From NCBI RefSeq assembly GCF_000143415.4, contig NW_003314280.1, positions 1,532,152 through 1,596,151 of the forward strand: a stretch of 64,000 nt of DNA, written 5' to 3'. This DNA is from Selaginella moellendorffii (Eukaryota; Streptophyta; Lycopodiopsida; Selaginellales; Selaginellaceae). This document shows, piece after piece, positions 1-11,858 of the stretch; position 1 is the stretch's first letter, and the number at the start of each line of letters is the position of its first letter. The notes beneath the pieces were generated by a model. That model saw only the letters and a list, made by a program, of their open reading frames with translations. It searched no databases and was not told the origin of the DNA. The translations under genes were made by a program, and so were the position numbers.

Positions 1-698
1 TCGTTGCTCTTGCAGAGCCCATTGATGATCGTGTTGTAAGTCACGATGGTGGGAGCTACGCCGTCGCGAGCCATCTCCCCGCGGAAGATCTCCAGCGCGC
101 GAGCTGTGTCCCCCGCGCGGCACAGCGACTGGAGCACGATGTTGTAGTCCGCAACCGAGCGCGAGGAGCTCCGGATCCGGCGGAAGAAGCCGAGAGTCCT
201 CTCGACGTCGCCGCCGGCCTTGTAAGTCGCGCGGAGGAGCGTGCTGTAGGTGAAGTGATTGGGGCGGCAGCGTGGCGGGAGGCGCGAGCGAAAGAGATCG
301 ATGGCCTTGGCGGGGGAGCCCGACTTGACGAGGAGATTGAGGTACTTGTTGAAGGAGAAGATGGTGTGCTTGAATCCCGGGAGAGCCGCGGCCCAGTCGT
401 AGAACTGGGTGCCAAGCTCGGCATTGCCGTCGAGCTGGGCGAGAATGGCGGCCGCGACAGAAGGGTGGAGGCGGCCCTTGCAGCCGCGGAGGGCGGCGAC
501 GACGCTCTGGCCGGGCCTCAGCGATTCCAGCGCCTCGGAGATTGATCGGGGATCCTCGGCGAGTAGCGGCTTGCAATTACCTGCTGCGCCTCCTCCTCCT
601 CCTCCTCCTCGGCGGGGATTTGGCGATGGCGAGGGCTGTGGCGCGACGATGCATTGTGAGGCAGCAGCGCCATGGCTGCCGCTCACAACGCCACACAT
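1..698 (-). CDS. P-class PPR protein, N-terminal part (runs off window)
   Basis: The minus strand reads without a stop from an ATG at 698 to base 1, so only about the first 230 residues are visible and the 3' end lies outside the window. After a Gly-rich N-terminal stretch (seven Gly from a GGA run near 591-610) it shows PPR units such as FTYSTLLRATYKAG, DYNIVLQSLCRAGD and IVTYNTIINGLCK near the edge. The family binds organellar RNA to aid processing, stability or translation. The 698 start is the only ATG found in this frame upstream of the first repeat. A rival start at 654 would need an intron beginning at the GTAATT near 580. I favour the intronless reading, because most PPR genes lack introns. 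Confidence 0.8.
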   Translation of the reverse strand, partial: MCGVVSGSHGAAASQCIVAPQPSPSPNPRRGGGGGGGAAGNCKPLLAEDPRSISEALESLRPGQSVVAALRGCKGRLHPSVAAAILAQLDGNAELGTQFYDWAAALPGFKHTIFSFNKYLNLLVKSGSPAKAIDLFRSRLPPRCRPNHFTYSTLLRATYKAGGDVERTLGFFRRIRSSSRSVADYNIVLQSLCRAGDTARALEIFRGEMARDGVAPTIVTYNTIINGLCKSN

Positions 699-904
699 AT
701 GTGATCCGATTGGATAAAATGCCCTAGGTTCGCTGGGATATTCTTTGAGCCGTTGCAAGCATATTCGCGGGTCAAGATAAGTTAAACTCAGACCGTCGGA
801 TTCTTAAGCTCTACGAACGGCTAGGATTGCTCGAGCTCAAGTTAACCAAAGTTAAGAGACAAGAATCTACCGTTAGCCAACTCTAAGTTCTGCGTATCTC
901 GCCT

Positions 905-3627
905 TTACAAGTAATGTAAAATGTGTGTGCCAGTTGAGGCTTTCAATCGGCAGCTCTGTCCGAGATGGACGTCGCCAAAGACATACCTGTGACATCAGTT
1001 TTTTTCAGGTGTAGTTCGATTCAACAACGACGCCTACCTGTATTCGCATCGCTGCATCATAGCACACCGTGCTTTGGAGTAGTCCCAGAAGCAATCCTCG
1101 TCTCGCATAGGTTCCCTCTTGGCTGCTTTTCATCGAAGATGAGCGTCGTGTTTTCTACTCTTTAGTCACACTGAAGGTGTACCTTTGGACACAAAACTTC
1201 GGGTTGCCTGAGGATGGGAGTCGTGCAAGATCTCCAGCCAAAGCTCCCTGAGCAGAACAGGAGATCGAACCAAGTTTCTGTGGTCGACTGCACAACCAAG
1301 TTACTCCCGACGAACACAATTGCAATCCAAGACAACACTTACTCTTGTCGACTTCCCAGACGGCGGTCTTCTTTCCGGGTATGGACAGCGCATCTTCATA
1401 GTACGTGATATACTTCATTCTGTTGTCCCGGCTCACGTTGACAGGAATGTCGCCTCCAGGGCGAGGCTCAACGTTGAAAAGCTCTTGGACGTCTGAGCCG
1501 TCGTGTGCCGTCTTGAAGATAGAAAACCAAAACGCGTTTCAACAGCATGTTGCAACAACAGGACAACAATCTTCACCTGAGGAGCCCGCGTCACGTTTAC
1601 TTGCTCGCCCAGCCATGTCTTACACCACGAAAGCGAGTTGTATGGCACCTGAAAGTTCCAAGTTACTTGAAACTTCACGAGCCAAATAGCATCACATACC
1701 GTTGCATCCCCGGTTACAGCACTTGGAGATCCTTGCACTTCTACGCCCGACCTGCAGAAGAGAACGAACAGTATTTCCTTAAAACAGCAGCAACAGCGAA
1801 ATTTGTATTACCTCGACACAAGAGTGCCATCCGTTTCATAAAAGACATCTTTCATCATCCAATTGTCTGGAAATGGCCTCCCAGTCGGTGCAAAATGATA
1901 CCCAACCTGATGATTGCTTGATGTTACTTTCCATAAACATCAGGAATGGCTTGTTATTTACCTCCGTTTTCAGATTGACGCCATAGATACAGTACACGTT
2001 CTTGATAGGTGGTCTCTCCCATGGGGTGAGTGGATTAAGTACAGGATCATCCAAGTAGTATCTGGAAAAAAACGCACGCATGTTAGTTGGGGTGATAAGC
2101 TCGAACTCGTCCCACACTTCTTGAGCAGCTCAAATGCGGATTTTCCGTCTGCGTCAATATCCAGGTTCTCTAGGAAAATAGTTCCATCTGCTATTTTCTG
2201 AGCAGGATAGGTTCGCTGAAAAGGAAGAGAACACTCTGGTAAAGTTGGTAACGGGTTGACCTCCAAAGAGAAACCTGAGAAAGAAGAGAGGATAAAAAAA
2301 AAAGTAAAAAAGAGTTGGAACGCTTTACACGTCTTTACCAGCATCCATCGGCACGTCGATCTTAAGAACGTCCATAGGCCAGCTGAAAGCATCGTCCTCA
2401 TTGCAGGAATCTCGCCCTGTACAGCAGCATGCTTTCGTCGAGGGAACACAGCTCGGAGAAAATGGTAGCATCCATAATCCCGAGCTGAAAGTTGAAAGCA
2501 TCGACCTGGCCGTCCCCTGATACGATCATGAGAAAAAACAATCAGCAAAACAAAGCTCCAAACCTCGGCAATAGGAAGCCCAAATGTCACTCCAGATAGC
2601 CACCCTTTCACTGTTTCTGCAGCTCCCAGGAATGGCGCACCTGCGATAGAAGAGACCAACTGAGAAACGCCAACACAAAACCACAGTTCCATCGCATCGC
2701 ACCAAGAGCATGATATGCGAATATGTGATCATCGATCCACATCAAGTAGTCCTTTGGAGCAATCTCTTGCTTGAGCCACTCCAAAAAATACCGAAACACG
2801 TTGTTCCCGAGCGAGTGAGCGAAGACGAGCGACGGGCCTCCTCGAAGCTTTCGACATGTTTCGAAAGTTAGCCTGGACGAGAAAGTAGTTGTCAGCTCCA
2901 AGAACAAGAACTAGAACAAGAACGAGAAGTTTCTCAAACCTTAGCCTATGAAAGTAGAGGTCTCGTGCCTCTAGAGCAGACCCCGCGAGCCTCCAGTCAT
3001 ACGGTGCCGCGACGATAGACTCCGCCTCGATTCCAAATTCTACGCACCAAGCAACCCAGTCCTTCCAGACCGAGGAAAGAGGCCCTGAGAGAAAGAAAGA
3101 TCAAACAAGCAAAAGACCATACAGCTCTACGACTCAATCGAGATATAGAAAGAACTTTCCTCCTCTTACCAGTGATATAGCCTGGATCAAGCTCGCTGAT
3201 CGCGGCGATGCCACTGTCGGGTCGCGATTTACACTCTGGATGATCCGTCTGGTTCACGGGATCCAGCACCATGCACTTCATCCAGCAGTATGGGACCGAC
3301 AAGACCTGTGCGAGCACCATCAATCATTGCTAGTATATAGAAAGCTCTCGACCAAACTAAGAAGAGAAGATCTTTCTCTGGGGAGCTCACCTTCCTAGTG
3401 TCGAGCCACACCGGGTCTAGCGGGTTGAAATTGAGCGGCGAGAAGGGGCAATCCAGCAGCGACCACGAGCGGAGGCGCGTGGACATGAATCCGGGGATGA
3501 TGACGCCCGAGAATTTGCGATGGTGCTCATCGGTGCCCCAGTTCCTGGCGTCCACGCCGGCTCCCAGCGCGATCGGCGATAACCCTAGGCCGAGGAGGAG
3601 GAGGAGGCGGAGGAGGAGCGGCGCCAT
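905..3627 (-). CDS. PSAT1: Phospholipid:sterol O-acyltransferase-like (PSAT1/LCAT family), copy A
   Basis: Multi-exon gene whose exons join in frame from a signal-peptide-like start (ATG 3627, MAPLLLRLLLLLGLGL) to a stop at 905-907. Exons I can place include 3391-3627, 3180-3305 and one starting at 3084. The first carries GVIIPGF and LLDCPFSPLNFNPLDPVW, and the next carries DHPECKSRPDSG. Further on are the lipase nucleophile context FAHSLGNNVFRYF, then WERPPIKNVYCIYG, and GDATVPYN with the likely catalytic Asp. DHRNLVRSPVL carries the likely catalytic His, followed by the end FGDVHLGQSCRL. Order and spacing match plant PSAT1, a membrane-associated LCAT relative that moves acyl chains from phospholipid to sterols. 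The first ATG at 3672 is possible, but 3627 gives a clean signal peptide. No disabling change was seen. A paralog lies at 16509-19122. Confidence 0.88.
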
Positions 3628-3862
3628 TGCCAGCGCCCGATTGCTGCCAGTACCGCCGCGGCATCGGATCATCGAATGGTACTCGCAGCGACATTCTAAC
3701 TAGGCTAGCAATTGGAGGGATTGAAAAAAGCGAGGCCCCTAGGCAAGGGAGGACTTTCAACGATAAAATCGTGTTGGGTTTATGGTATGGCCCATCTCAT
3801 CCATCTTGCTCTTGGAAGATCTACCATGCCAACAACTTTTTTAGAGTTTAATCCGGTTTTCT

Positions 3863-4755
3863 ATGACGATTTTGCTCCGTGCTCGCTGCTGCTCCACTCG
3901 ATTCTACTGTCGAGCCCAAGGTAAGATTTTGATAGAGCTTACAGAGAGTAGATTTTGTGTTCTTGCAGAGAGTGTGGGGCGAACACGCAGAGAAATCTTG
4001 TTCCTGGGCCATGGAATTGCGGCAGCTTCAGCGCTATCACTGCCCTCTTCGCCGAGGTCTTCTTTTCTTTCCTCGCTGTTCTTCTGGCATGGAATTTTTT
4101 GCGTTTTGCAGCGCCAGGAAACTCTACACAAACTTGGAAGAGGCAAGGGAGGCCGGCGAAGCTCGTCGCGAGGAGAAAGAGAGAGCCCAGGGTCCAATTA
4201 TAACTCTGCCATCGGGAGTAAGGTAAGTTTCTCGATCGATCTCGCTCCTTGTCACATTCTTTCACCGATCAGATTCAGAGAACTCGACGCTGGCTCGGGA
4301 AGAACAGTGGCTCCCGGCGATGTCGTCTCGGTTCAATACGTTATATATCGATTAAACGGGTAAGAGTCCGCTGCCCATGATCTTTCCGAGTCTCACGCAT
4401 CGAAGAAACAGCATGTATCTTGATTCGCTGGGTTACGGGAACGAAGGCAAAGACGACGTTGGAGAGGTTCTAACGTTCCAACTGGGTGGAAAAACAGTAA
4501 GATGTAATGCTTGGCATGGAGAAAAAAGTGTGACCTTTTGGAACCTTCCAGGTTCCTCGAGCTGTAGAACTCGGCATGGAAGGCATGAAGCTCGGGGGAA
4601 AGCGGAGAATTCTTGTCAATCCAGACTTGGGCTGGACCCAAGAATCAATGCAGCCTCAGCCAACAACAGCCGCAGCTGGACGGAGGCTGATGAATAGCTT
4701 CCAGAAACCATTGCTGTTCGAGATCGAGCTGGTGAAGATTAGTGACGGAACTTGA
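3863..4755 (+). CDS. FKBP-type peptidyl-prolyl isomerase, predicted thylakoid lumen (FKBP16-like)
   Basis: Six exons join in frame: ATG 3863, introns with canonical ends, stop 4753-4755. The N-terminus has a plastid-like region and then a twin-arginine stretch before a hydrophobic segment (RTRREILFLGHGIAAASALS), as in bipartite lumen signals using the Tat route. A charged helix (NLEEAREAGEARREEKERAQG) precedes the FKBP fold: GVRFRELDAGSGRTVAPGDVVSV.., then MYLDSLGY, LTFQLGG, AVELGMEGMKLGGKRRI and a C-terminal LLFEIELVKI strand. The usual FDSS is YLDSLG here, so isomerase activity may be weak, as in many lumenal FKBPs. It diverges from PSAT copy A with about 235 bp between starts. The family is firm; the exact ortholog is not. 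Confidence 0.82.
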
Positions 4756-4854
4756 TCGTGAAAACCACGTTGTATATATCATCCTTGCTTAGAAACATTC
4801 TATCCCGTAAACTCCAGCATTGAAGTTCTACACAGCATGAAATCCACGAACTAT

Positions 4855-6633
4855 TTACATCGAAGGTGGAGGTTTCCGGACAAGGGTTGCCTGCTCCAAG
4901 TCAAAAGCAATCTCTATAAGAGTTGGTTCAGAGCCTTTGCTTCCCAGAATTCCAATTCCAAATGGAACGCCCGTGGAGGAGACGTATCCCGCAGGAATGG
5001 TGATGGCAGGATAGCCAGCAATCGCCGCAGGAGCAGTCATGAGAGATGGCATTGCTCCGATCAGCGCATCCAGCTTGTGCGTCTCAAAAAGATGATCAAT
5101 CCCGTGCTTTGTGAGGAACTGATTTCGTTTGACGGCCTCCTTGTAGTCCTTTGAATGCGTGCCTTTGGTTGCCTGTGACTCGAGGAACGTTTCTTGGCCA
5201 AAGAGCTTCATCTCCTGGAAACTTGGAAAGAAGTTTGTGAAAGGTGGTCCTTTTACGAGAGTGTCCTCCACTTACCTTGTCAGCGTGCTGGATGTTGAAC
5301 TTGATCACGTCCTCGAGGCTCCGGACCTGGCTCTTGACGAGCTGAGCAAGGTACTGGTTGAGCTCCACCTTGAAATTCGTAAGAAGAACCAGATCCTCGC
5401 TCACGCCCGAGAGGGTCTCATCTGCGTGCGGGAGCGTCAAGTTCTCGACAATCACCGCTCCACGAGATCTGGGGATGGATCAGACAGTTTGATGAGTGAA
5501 GAGGCTCGTGAAACTTAACTTGGCGATTGAGATCATCTTCTCTACGGCGGCAATCGTGTCCTCCCGGATTCCTTGAAAGAAAGGAACGCGAGCAATGCCA
5601 AGCCGCTTACCGCGAAGCCCATTCCGCCTCAAGAACTGCTTGTATCCTCCCCGAGGAATGTATTTAGAAATGAATAGAGTTTGCCGGTCTCTCGGGTCGG
5701 CTCCGGCTATGGCGTCCAGCACCGCCACGGCATCCGCCACGCTCCGGCAAATCGGCCTGCGAAAAGCTCGGCCAGCGTTGATCGTGTTTGACTAAATTGA
5801 CCGTGTTTGACTGGGCTTACCCGACCGTATCCTGGGTGTGCGAGATTGGGATGGCGCCAGCTCGGCTTGTGAGGCCGACCGTGGGCTTGATTCCCACCAC
5901 CGCATTCACGCTTGAGGGGCAGAGGATCGATCCATCCGTCTCGGTCCCTACCGAGACCGAAACCATGTTGGCAGCTACCGCCACCGCGGAGCCACTGCTG
6001 GATCCGCACGGGCTTTCGTCCAGATTGTAAGGATTCTATGGCAAAGATCACTAAGAACCTAGCCAGCCCAAGTGGATGGATCCGAGGCTATACCTTTGTC
6101 TGACCGCCAAGCGCACTCCAGCCGCTGGTGGAGTTTGTGGATCGAAAGTTCATCCATTCGCTGAGGTTGGTCTTGCCAAGAATGATCGCTCCGGCCCTCC
6201 GGAGCCTGGCCACAATGCCAGCGTCCCGAGGAACTTTGGAGCCCAGTAAGGCCAGAGAGCCCGCAGTGGTGCCCATCCTATCGGCAGTGGCGATGGAGTC
6301 CTTGAGCAGCACTGGGATTCCATGGAGCCCCTGAGCAACTGCGCTGCTTTGCCGCCTCTGTGCGTCTGCCTCATCGGCCAGGGCAAGAGCGTCGGGGTTG
6401 AGCTGGATGACTGCGTTGAGCGTGGGATTGAGGTGGGCGATTCGATCCAGGTAGAAACCGACGAGCTCGCGCGAGGTGAGGCTCCCGGACCGGAAGGCCT
6501 GCTGGATTTCTTCCACGCTCGCCTCTAGGATGGGCGATCGAGTGCCGGAGAGAGAGCACGCCGCGAGCAGCACCGCGACGGTGAGTAAGAACGCCATTAC
6601 TATGAAAGCTTGTTTCTTTCCACTTTGTTCCAC
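4855..6633 (-). CDS. Amidase-signature family hydrolase with N-terminal signal segment
   Basis: Five exons in frame from ATG 6633 to the stop at 4855. After a hydrophobic N-terminus (IVMAFLLTVAVLLAACS), a signal peptide or anchor, come the amidase-signature residues. These are the catalytic Lys in LLKDSIATAD, the Gly/Ser-rich signature SPCGSSSGSAVAVAAN with the cis-Ser, and the nucleophile region GTETDGSILCPSS, then GIKPTVGLTSRAGAIPIS. The C-terminal exon holds GYPAITIPAG. All three members of the Ser-cisSer-Lys triad are present, so it is probably active on an amide substrate that cannot be named from sequence. Splice phases were checked, for example GG at the 5813 donor joining a G after the next acceptor to read DTVGPICRS. 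It diverges from the phosphoesterase gene with 184 bp between starts. Confidence 0.85.
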
Positions 6634-6817
6634 TTTCCACTAAGTTACCTCCTGATTCTAGCCAGGACAAGCATTTCTTGGAGGATCATGAAAAGGTGGT
6701 AAGCTTGGATTTTGTCATAGAGCATTGGTCTATACGAAAAAGATGCCAAGAGCCAGCCAAAACTGACTTGGTCTTTCGTTTTAGCACTGATAGTAGTATA
6801 GTACTAGTGTTCTCTCC

Positions 6818-8170
6818 ATGGCCGAGGATCATTCATCCTTTTCGTTTGGGGTGATTGCGGATGTTCAATTTGGGGACAAAGACGATGCTGGTAGCTTACA
6901 TTTTTCTCCCTGCTCGTTCTTTTCTTTATTAGCTGGAACTCCTTTCTACTCCAGAGGCATCGGAAGGCAATGGACGCATCAAACGATACAGGGAGGCTCC
7001 ACAGAAACTGTCTAAAGCTGTGATGCACTTCAACTCTAGAAGGAGCGAATTGGAGTGAGTAGCAAAGCTAGAAAAATTGTGTTCCATGGCGAAATTAATA
7101 ACCTTGGCTAGCCAGGTTTGTTCTTTCACTCGGAGACATTATCGATGGGAACGTCTCGCCAGAGAAAACCACCGAAGACTTTGAGACGATCCTGGCTGAA
7201 CTTCAAAAGGTTTTTACTCGTTTTAATTTTTACGAACAACTGAAAGTTTTTCTTTTGTTTCTCAGCTGGAGCTCCCAGCGTTCCATGTTTTGGGAAACCA
7301 CTGCTTGTCATTGCCGAGGGAATCAGTCATGGCACAACTTGGGATGCCAGCTTCTTACTACGTGCAAGAAATGAGCCATGCTTGGTCTCTGGTAAGCTTG
7401 AAAGTATCGCATTGGACACGTTCATTTTTTCGTTTTCTTTTTTCATTCAGGTAGTTCTTGACACAATGGACATGAGCACGAAGTGGTCGGAGGACACACA
7501 AAACTTCAAGGTAGCTTTTACTCATTCGCCATGGTGTCAAGAATTTTTCCACTCATCAACACTAACAGGAAGCCACGGAATTTCTTCACGCACATCCTTT
7601 GGGCGACGATCATCCCCAAATGTCTTTGTCGAACGGGGGCATTGGATCCATCCAGATGTCCTGGCTCAAAGAAGTGATAGCAAACGCAGAGAGGTATATA
7701 ATCTTTTTCCCCAAGATTTCCATGTCTCCATTATCGTCTTGTCCAAAATTCTAGGAACAAGATCAAACTTATTGTAGCGGCACACCATCCGGTAGTAGCC
7801 GGCTCGGCTCCGGACGGCCTTCTAGCTTGGAACCATCAAGAGGTAAGAAAGCAAAGAAGTTATAAATTTCTTCTTCTTGCTCTCTCAGATCTCCTCGGTG
7901 CTCGTGGAAAGCTCAGCCTTTGTGCTCTTTCTGTGTGGTAAGCTCGAGGATTTGGCTGATTCAATAGTATTCTTGTGTGAATTGTTTGTTGCAGGGCACC
8001 ACCATCCGGGTGGCTACGCATGTATCAATGGCAAGCACTTTGTCACCGTGCAAGCCATCTTGGAAGCTCCAACAGGCTCACAGGCTCACGCAGTGGTAAA
8101 TGTGTTTGATCGTCACAAAATCACCATACAAGGCACCGGTACTGTGATCAGCCGCGTCCTGGAAATTTGA
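6818..8170 (+). CDS. ADPRM: Mn-dependent ADP-ribose/CDP-alcohol diphosphatase (calcineurin-like phosphoesterase)
   Basis: About nine short exons join in frame from ATG 6818 to TGA 8170. Metallophosphoesterase motifs appear in order: FGVIADVQFGD, LSLGDIIDGN, VLGNHC, IVAAHHPV and CGHHHPGGY. The insert GNGRIKRYREAPQKLSKAV and the order of blocks match the ADPRM family, which hydrolyses ADP-ribose and CDP-alcohols with a di-metal centre. The last motif is GHHHPGGY where GHDHAGGY is usual; the two flanking His are kept, so metal binding should survive. Exons are tiny, several only 20 residues. The protein is probably cytosolic, since no signal peptide is seen. The start is the first ATG and directly precedes the first conserved strand. 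Confidence 0.87.
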
Positions 8171-8322
8171 TTAAGCCAAAGTTCCTCTAGAATCATGAGC
8201 TCAAAGTCCAATGCTTCATGCTAATGAAATACTTTTAAGTTGACTGCATTGACTTCCATAACTTTGAAGTAAGTCTTTGCAAATGTTTCATTCTTTTGTC
8301 TCGATTGTCTGGAATCTTGCCC

Positions 8323-10016
8323 ATGGAAGAGCGCCCCCAACTCGCCCTGTCCTCACGATCTGGAACGAAATCCCTATTCGATTCGGCTAGAAATCTGGAC
8401 GAAAAGCTCTCAGCAGACAATCCAGCAGAAGCCCCCGGTGGAAAGAAAGAAAACTACAACAAGTATGTGGTGTTTTGTACATTGCTGGCTTCTCTCAACT
8501 CTCTACTGCTCGGATATGGTACGTTCTTCTTCCTTCTGGACATGCCTTGATTCTCATTCTTTCTTCTCAATTCATATATCCAGATATTGGTGTCATGAGT
8601 GGTGCCTTGCTCTACATCAAAGATTACTTCGAGCTCAACAGCGTGCAGCAGGAAGTACTGGTTGGCATTCTCAGCCTGGCGACTCTCGTGGGTGGGCTCA
8701 TGGCCGGGAAGGTGGCTGATGCGGTGGGAAGAAGGAAGACAATGGCTACAGCCGCCGCAATCTTCTTCGTCGCTGCCTTGCTCATGGCATTGTCTCCCTC
8801 ATACGCGGTGCTCATGGCAGGACGAGTTCTATCGGGGTTGGGGGTCGGCTTTGCTACTATCTCTCCAGTGTACACGGCAGAACTCTCTCCTCCCGGAAGC
8901 AGGGGATCCCTCGGCTCGTCTGCCGATCTTTTCGTCAACATCGGGGTCCTGCTTGGATACGTAGCGAACTTTGCACTCTCGCCGCTTCCCGAGTGGCTCG
9001 GATGGAGGCTGATGCTGGGAGTCGGCGCCGTCCCTTCCGTGTTCCTGGCTTGCGCCGTGCTGGTGATGCCCGAGTCTCCTCGCTGGCTGGTGATGCAAGG
9101 TAGGCTCTCTCCAGCCAAGGCAATTCTCCTGAAAACGTGCGCTGGGAACAAGATGGAGGCGGAGTCGAGGCTCGCGGCGATAGTGGAGTCACTGGGAGAC
9201 GAGTACGAGGTAGAGAAAGGAGAAGAACTCACCTCCTCAAAGGTGGATGATCCGGAAGAGCTCCTTGAGCCGAGGAGAAGAAGGAAAGCTAGCAACGTCT
9301 GGAAGCAGTTACTGCTACCGTCGGCTCCGGTGCGCAGGATGCTACTGGTGTCACTGGGAATTCACTTCTTCCAGCAGGCATCGGGCGTGGACGCTCTCGT
9401 GTACTACAGCCCCACGGTGTTCGCACAGGCGGGGATGAAGAGCAGGACGAGCGTGCTGGGCATGACCATCGCCGTCGGCGTGACGAAAACTCTCACCATC
9501 CTGGTGGCCACCATCTGGCTCGACAGCCTGGGACGCAGGCCGCTGCTCCTGGCAAGTGCCACCGGGATGACCATCGCGCTCACCACGGTAGCGGTGACGT
9601 TCCGCTTCCTTCACGTCGGTACGAAGGTGGACACGAGCGGTGCAGAGCACGCGTCGGTGGCGGTGGTGGTCATCGCCATGCTCGCCATCTGCGGATTCAT
9701 GACGAGCTTCTCCATTGGATTCGGGCCGACGGTGTGTGTGTTGACGTCGGAGGTTTTCCCGCTCACTCTCAGGGCCCGGGCGATGAGCCTGTCCATCGGG
9801 ATGAACAGGGCGATCAGCGGGGCCGTGGCGCTGACTTACTTGAGCCTGGCCGGGGCGATCACCACGTCCGGGGCTTTCTTCGTCTACGCCTCCATCGCTC
9901 TTGCATCCATCGGGTTTGTTTTCTTCGTGGTGCCCGAGACCAAAGGCAAGTCACTGGAGGAGGTTTGTAAGTATTTCGGGTGGCAGCCGGATGATCTCAG
10001 GCAGGAAAAAGTATAG
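8323..10016 (+). CDS. Polyol/monosaccharide proton symporter (MFS sugar transporter)
   Basis: Two exons, 8323-8518 and 8584-10016, joined so that LLLGY-DIGVMSGA is continuous. About 540 residues with twelve hydrophobic segments. Sugar-porter marks are GRRKTM in the first half, PESPRWLVMQGR, QQASGVDALVYYSPTVF, DSLGRRPLLL, SEVFPLTLRARAMS and PETKGKSLEEV. The central loop and the start of TM1 resemble plant polyol/monosaccharide transporters, which import linear polyols and hexoses with protons at the plasma membrane. An upstream in-frame ATG at 8296 exists; I prefer 8323 because the protein then begins MEERP. The second exon is GC-rich and has no lesions. Reverse and shifted ORFs over it are shadows. 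Confidence 0.88.
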
Positions 10017-10019
10017 GAT

Positions 10020-10500
10020 ATAGTATTTCTCTCTGCATATTGTGTCCTACATCAACGACGTTGCATTGAGGCATCTTATCAAACATGGTCTTCGAATCGG
10101 CCAGATGCCCAGCCAGGGAATATGCTTGGAGCATCGCCATGTAGAAAGTCAACGTTTCTCTCCGGCATGGAATCGAAGAGAGAGGGCATTTGATCGAACG
10201 TAGATTTGTCGAGACCAAGATGCCTGCTCAGGGCATATGCTCATAGCATCGCGGTCCAAGCGCAAACATCCGGCTCCGGACGCTGTATGTTACCAGGTGG
10301 GTGTTAGCGATTTCCTTCCCATAGACAACCATGAGCACAGTGACACAAAACATCGTGTTGCCTGGACTACATTGTGCTTGGCCAGCACCGCAGTGGCCAC
10401 TCCGGTCCACGGAGTTCTAGGTGCGGCTATCGAGGACTACACTCCAGACAATCTGCCAATTGCCTTTCGACAATAGCTCGTGCGTCAAATGCCGCCAAGA
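10020..10500 (-). pseudogene. Decayed PPR (PLS-class) fragments
   Basis: On the minus strand, broken PPR phrases appear in changing frames: FYMAMLQAYSLAGHLADSKTMFDKMPQ near 10050-10140, MPERNVDF near 10150, and a WTAML..AYALSRHL piece near 10215-10260 interrupted by a stop. These are typical of helical PLS repeats that alternate AML-AY and MPERNV motifs. No open frame joins them. The stretch from 10500 to 10860 shows no recognisable gene. Boundaries are approximate. Confidence 0.5.
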
Positions 10501-10861
10501 TGTCCAAGGAGGAGTGATTCATTTGGCAACCGCAAACTTCATGTCCAGCACCATCTGCTTTCACGCAGCAAACAAGAATGCGGGCCACGGGAGACACGGG
10601 AAGACGTTATCAAAGAAGACCCATGGGACCATCTTCGATGGCTTCCCAAAGGTCTTGATCAAGCATAGCACCAAGAATCTTTCCTTACAGTCTTAATCTT
10701 CTCGAAGTGTGGAGAAAGCAGGAGTTAAGTCAGAGACGAAGTTTGGATGTAAAAAACCTTGGAATCAACAGAGACAATAGAAGTACTAGCAATTCTAAGG
10801 ACGATCGTTGCACGCACATACACGATCAGATCAGAACAAGAGACGATCACCACCCTCGTTA

Positions 10862-11790
10862 GCACCTATGTCTTGTTCCGCCATGAACCTCCAGGGGTGC
10901 AACTTCCGCACACGAAGGGTTCCCGGCCACCACATCACGGAAGAACTTCTCCGCCTCGGCCTGTTCATCGCCAGTGCTGGCCAAGCGCATTGCGAGCTTG
11001 AACGCGGACGCAGCCTTGTTGTCGCCATCGGACACAGCCTGCCCATACTGCATAGCTGCGGAGTAGCTTCCCAGTGCCGCCCCATGCGCCCACGCAAACC
11101 CTGCATACATGGAGTAGCCAGTCTCGAAAGGCATGCGACCCAGGATGCTCCACATCCGGGGCTGCTGCCTGTTGAGCATCAAGGACCTCCTTGCCGACAG
11201 GATCGCCTCATGAGCTTCCTTGCTCCCCACTGCGCCAAAGCCAGCCAAGCGTGTGCCTCCCATCAGGCTGGATTCCGCGCCAGCGCATGTCTCAGATGCT
11301 CCATGGCTTCGCTTAGATCCTCTGCGGGAGTCACAGGGTGTTTTCATGAGGGCCATCTCCTCGCCCAGTATCAAAACGGCGAGTCTAGCCTCGACAAGGC
11401 AAAGCATGGCAGCATCCGTGCTCCTCTGGAGCTCGGCCAGCAGCTGATCCTTTGCCATGCCACGGACGCCGCCGTCCAATCTCTCCATGGCGCTGTTGAT
11501 CCCGTCCATGTCCGGGCAATCGCTTGCAGCTTTTCCCACGCGCGATCCAGCGGGAACCAGTTCTGGCAGGCAACCATGAAGTTGAGCAGCCAGCAAAAGT
11601 CGTGAAAGTGTTGGGTATAAGCAGCAGCTCTGAATTGATGCACTGGCCAGGAACTCGTCCCACTTTTCCTTGGTGATGTTGCCCGACTTGTTGCAGAAGG
11701 CTTTGAACAGGCGCTGGGCCTTGAAAACTTGTACGTGGTCCAGCTGCTCGGTCGGACTTGACGTCAAGAACCCTAAAAATTTGAATTAGC
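10862..11790 (-). pseudogene. TPR-like gene broken by frameshifts, masked by a long open frame
   Basis: A 302-codon open frame (10859-11767) looks intact, but its meaningful sequence hops between frames. It starts in one frame (NKSGNITKEKWDEFL). The stretch around 11520-11643 makes sense only in another frame (FCWLLNFMVACQNWFPLDRAW). The original frame then returns (MDGINSAMERLDGG, LLAELQRSTDAAMLCLVEARL). A clear TPR unit (LSEAMEHLRHALARNP, then WEAHAWLALAQWGA) lies in yet another frame with a TGA inside it. TPR-like text resumes (ILSARRSLMLNRQQPRMW). This implies several small indels in an ancestral TPR protein. I cannot name the parent family. An alternative is a fast-evolving ORF with coincidental shadows, but three independent good stretches argue against it. 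Confidence 0.5.
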
Positions 11791-11858
11791 AATCATACAA
11801 ATTTCTTAAAATAGCATTAAATGGAAGAAATTTACTAAATATTGGTCTATATGTAAAT

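Noticed and set aside
8624-9295. 223-codon minus-strand open frame over the sugar transporter
   Set aside because: It is the mirror of GC-rich transporter coding sequence, Ser/Pro-rich, and has no family resemblance.
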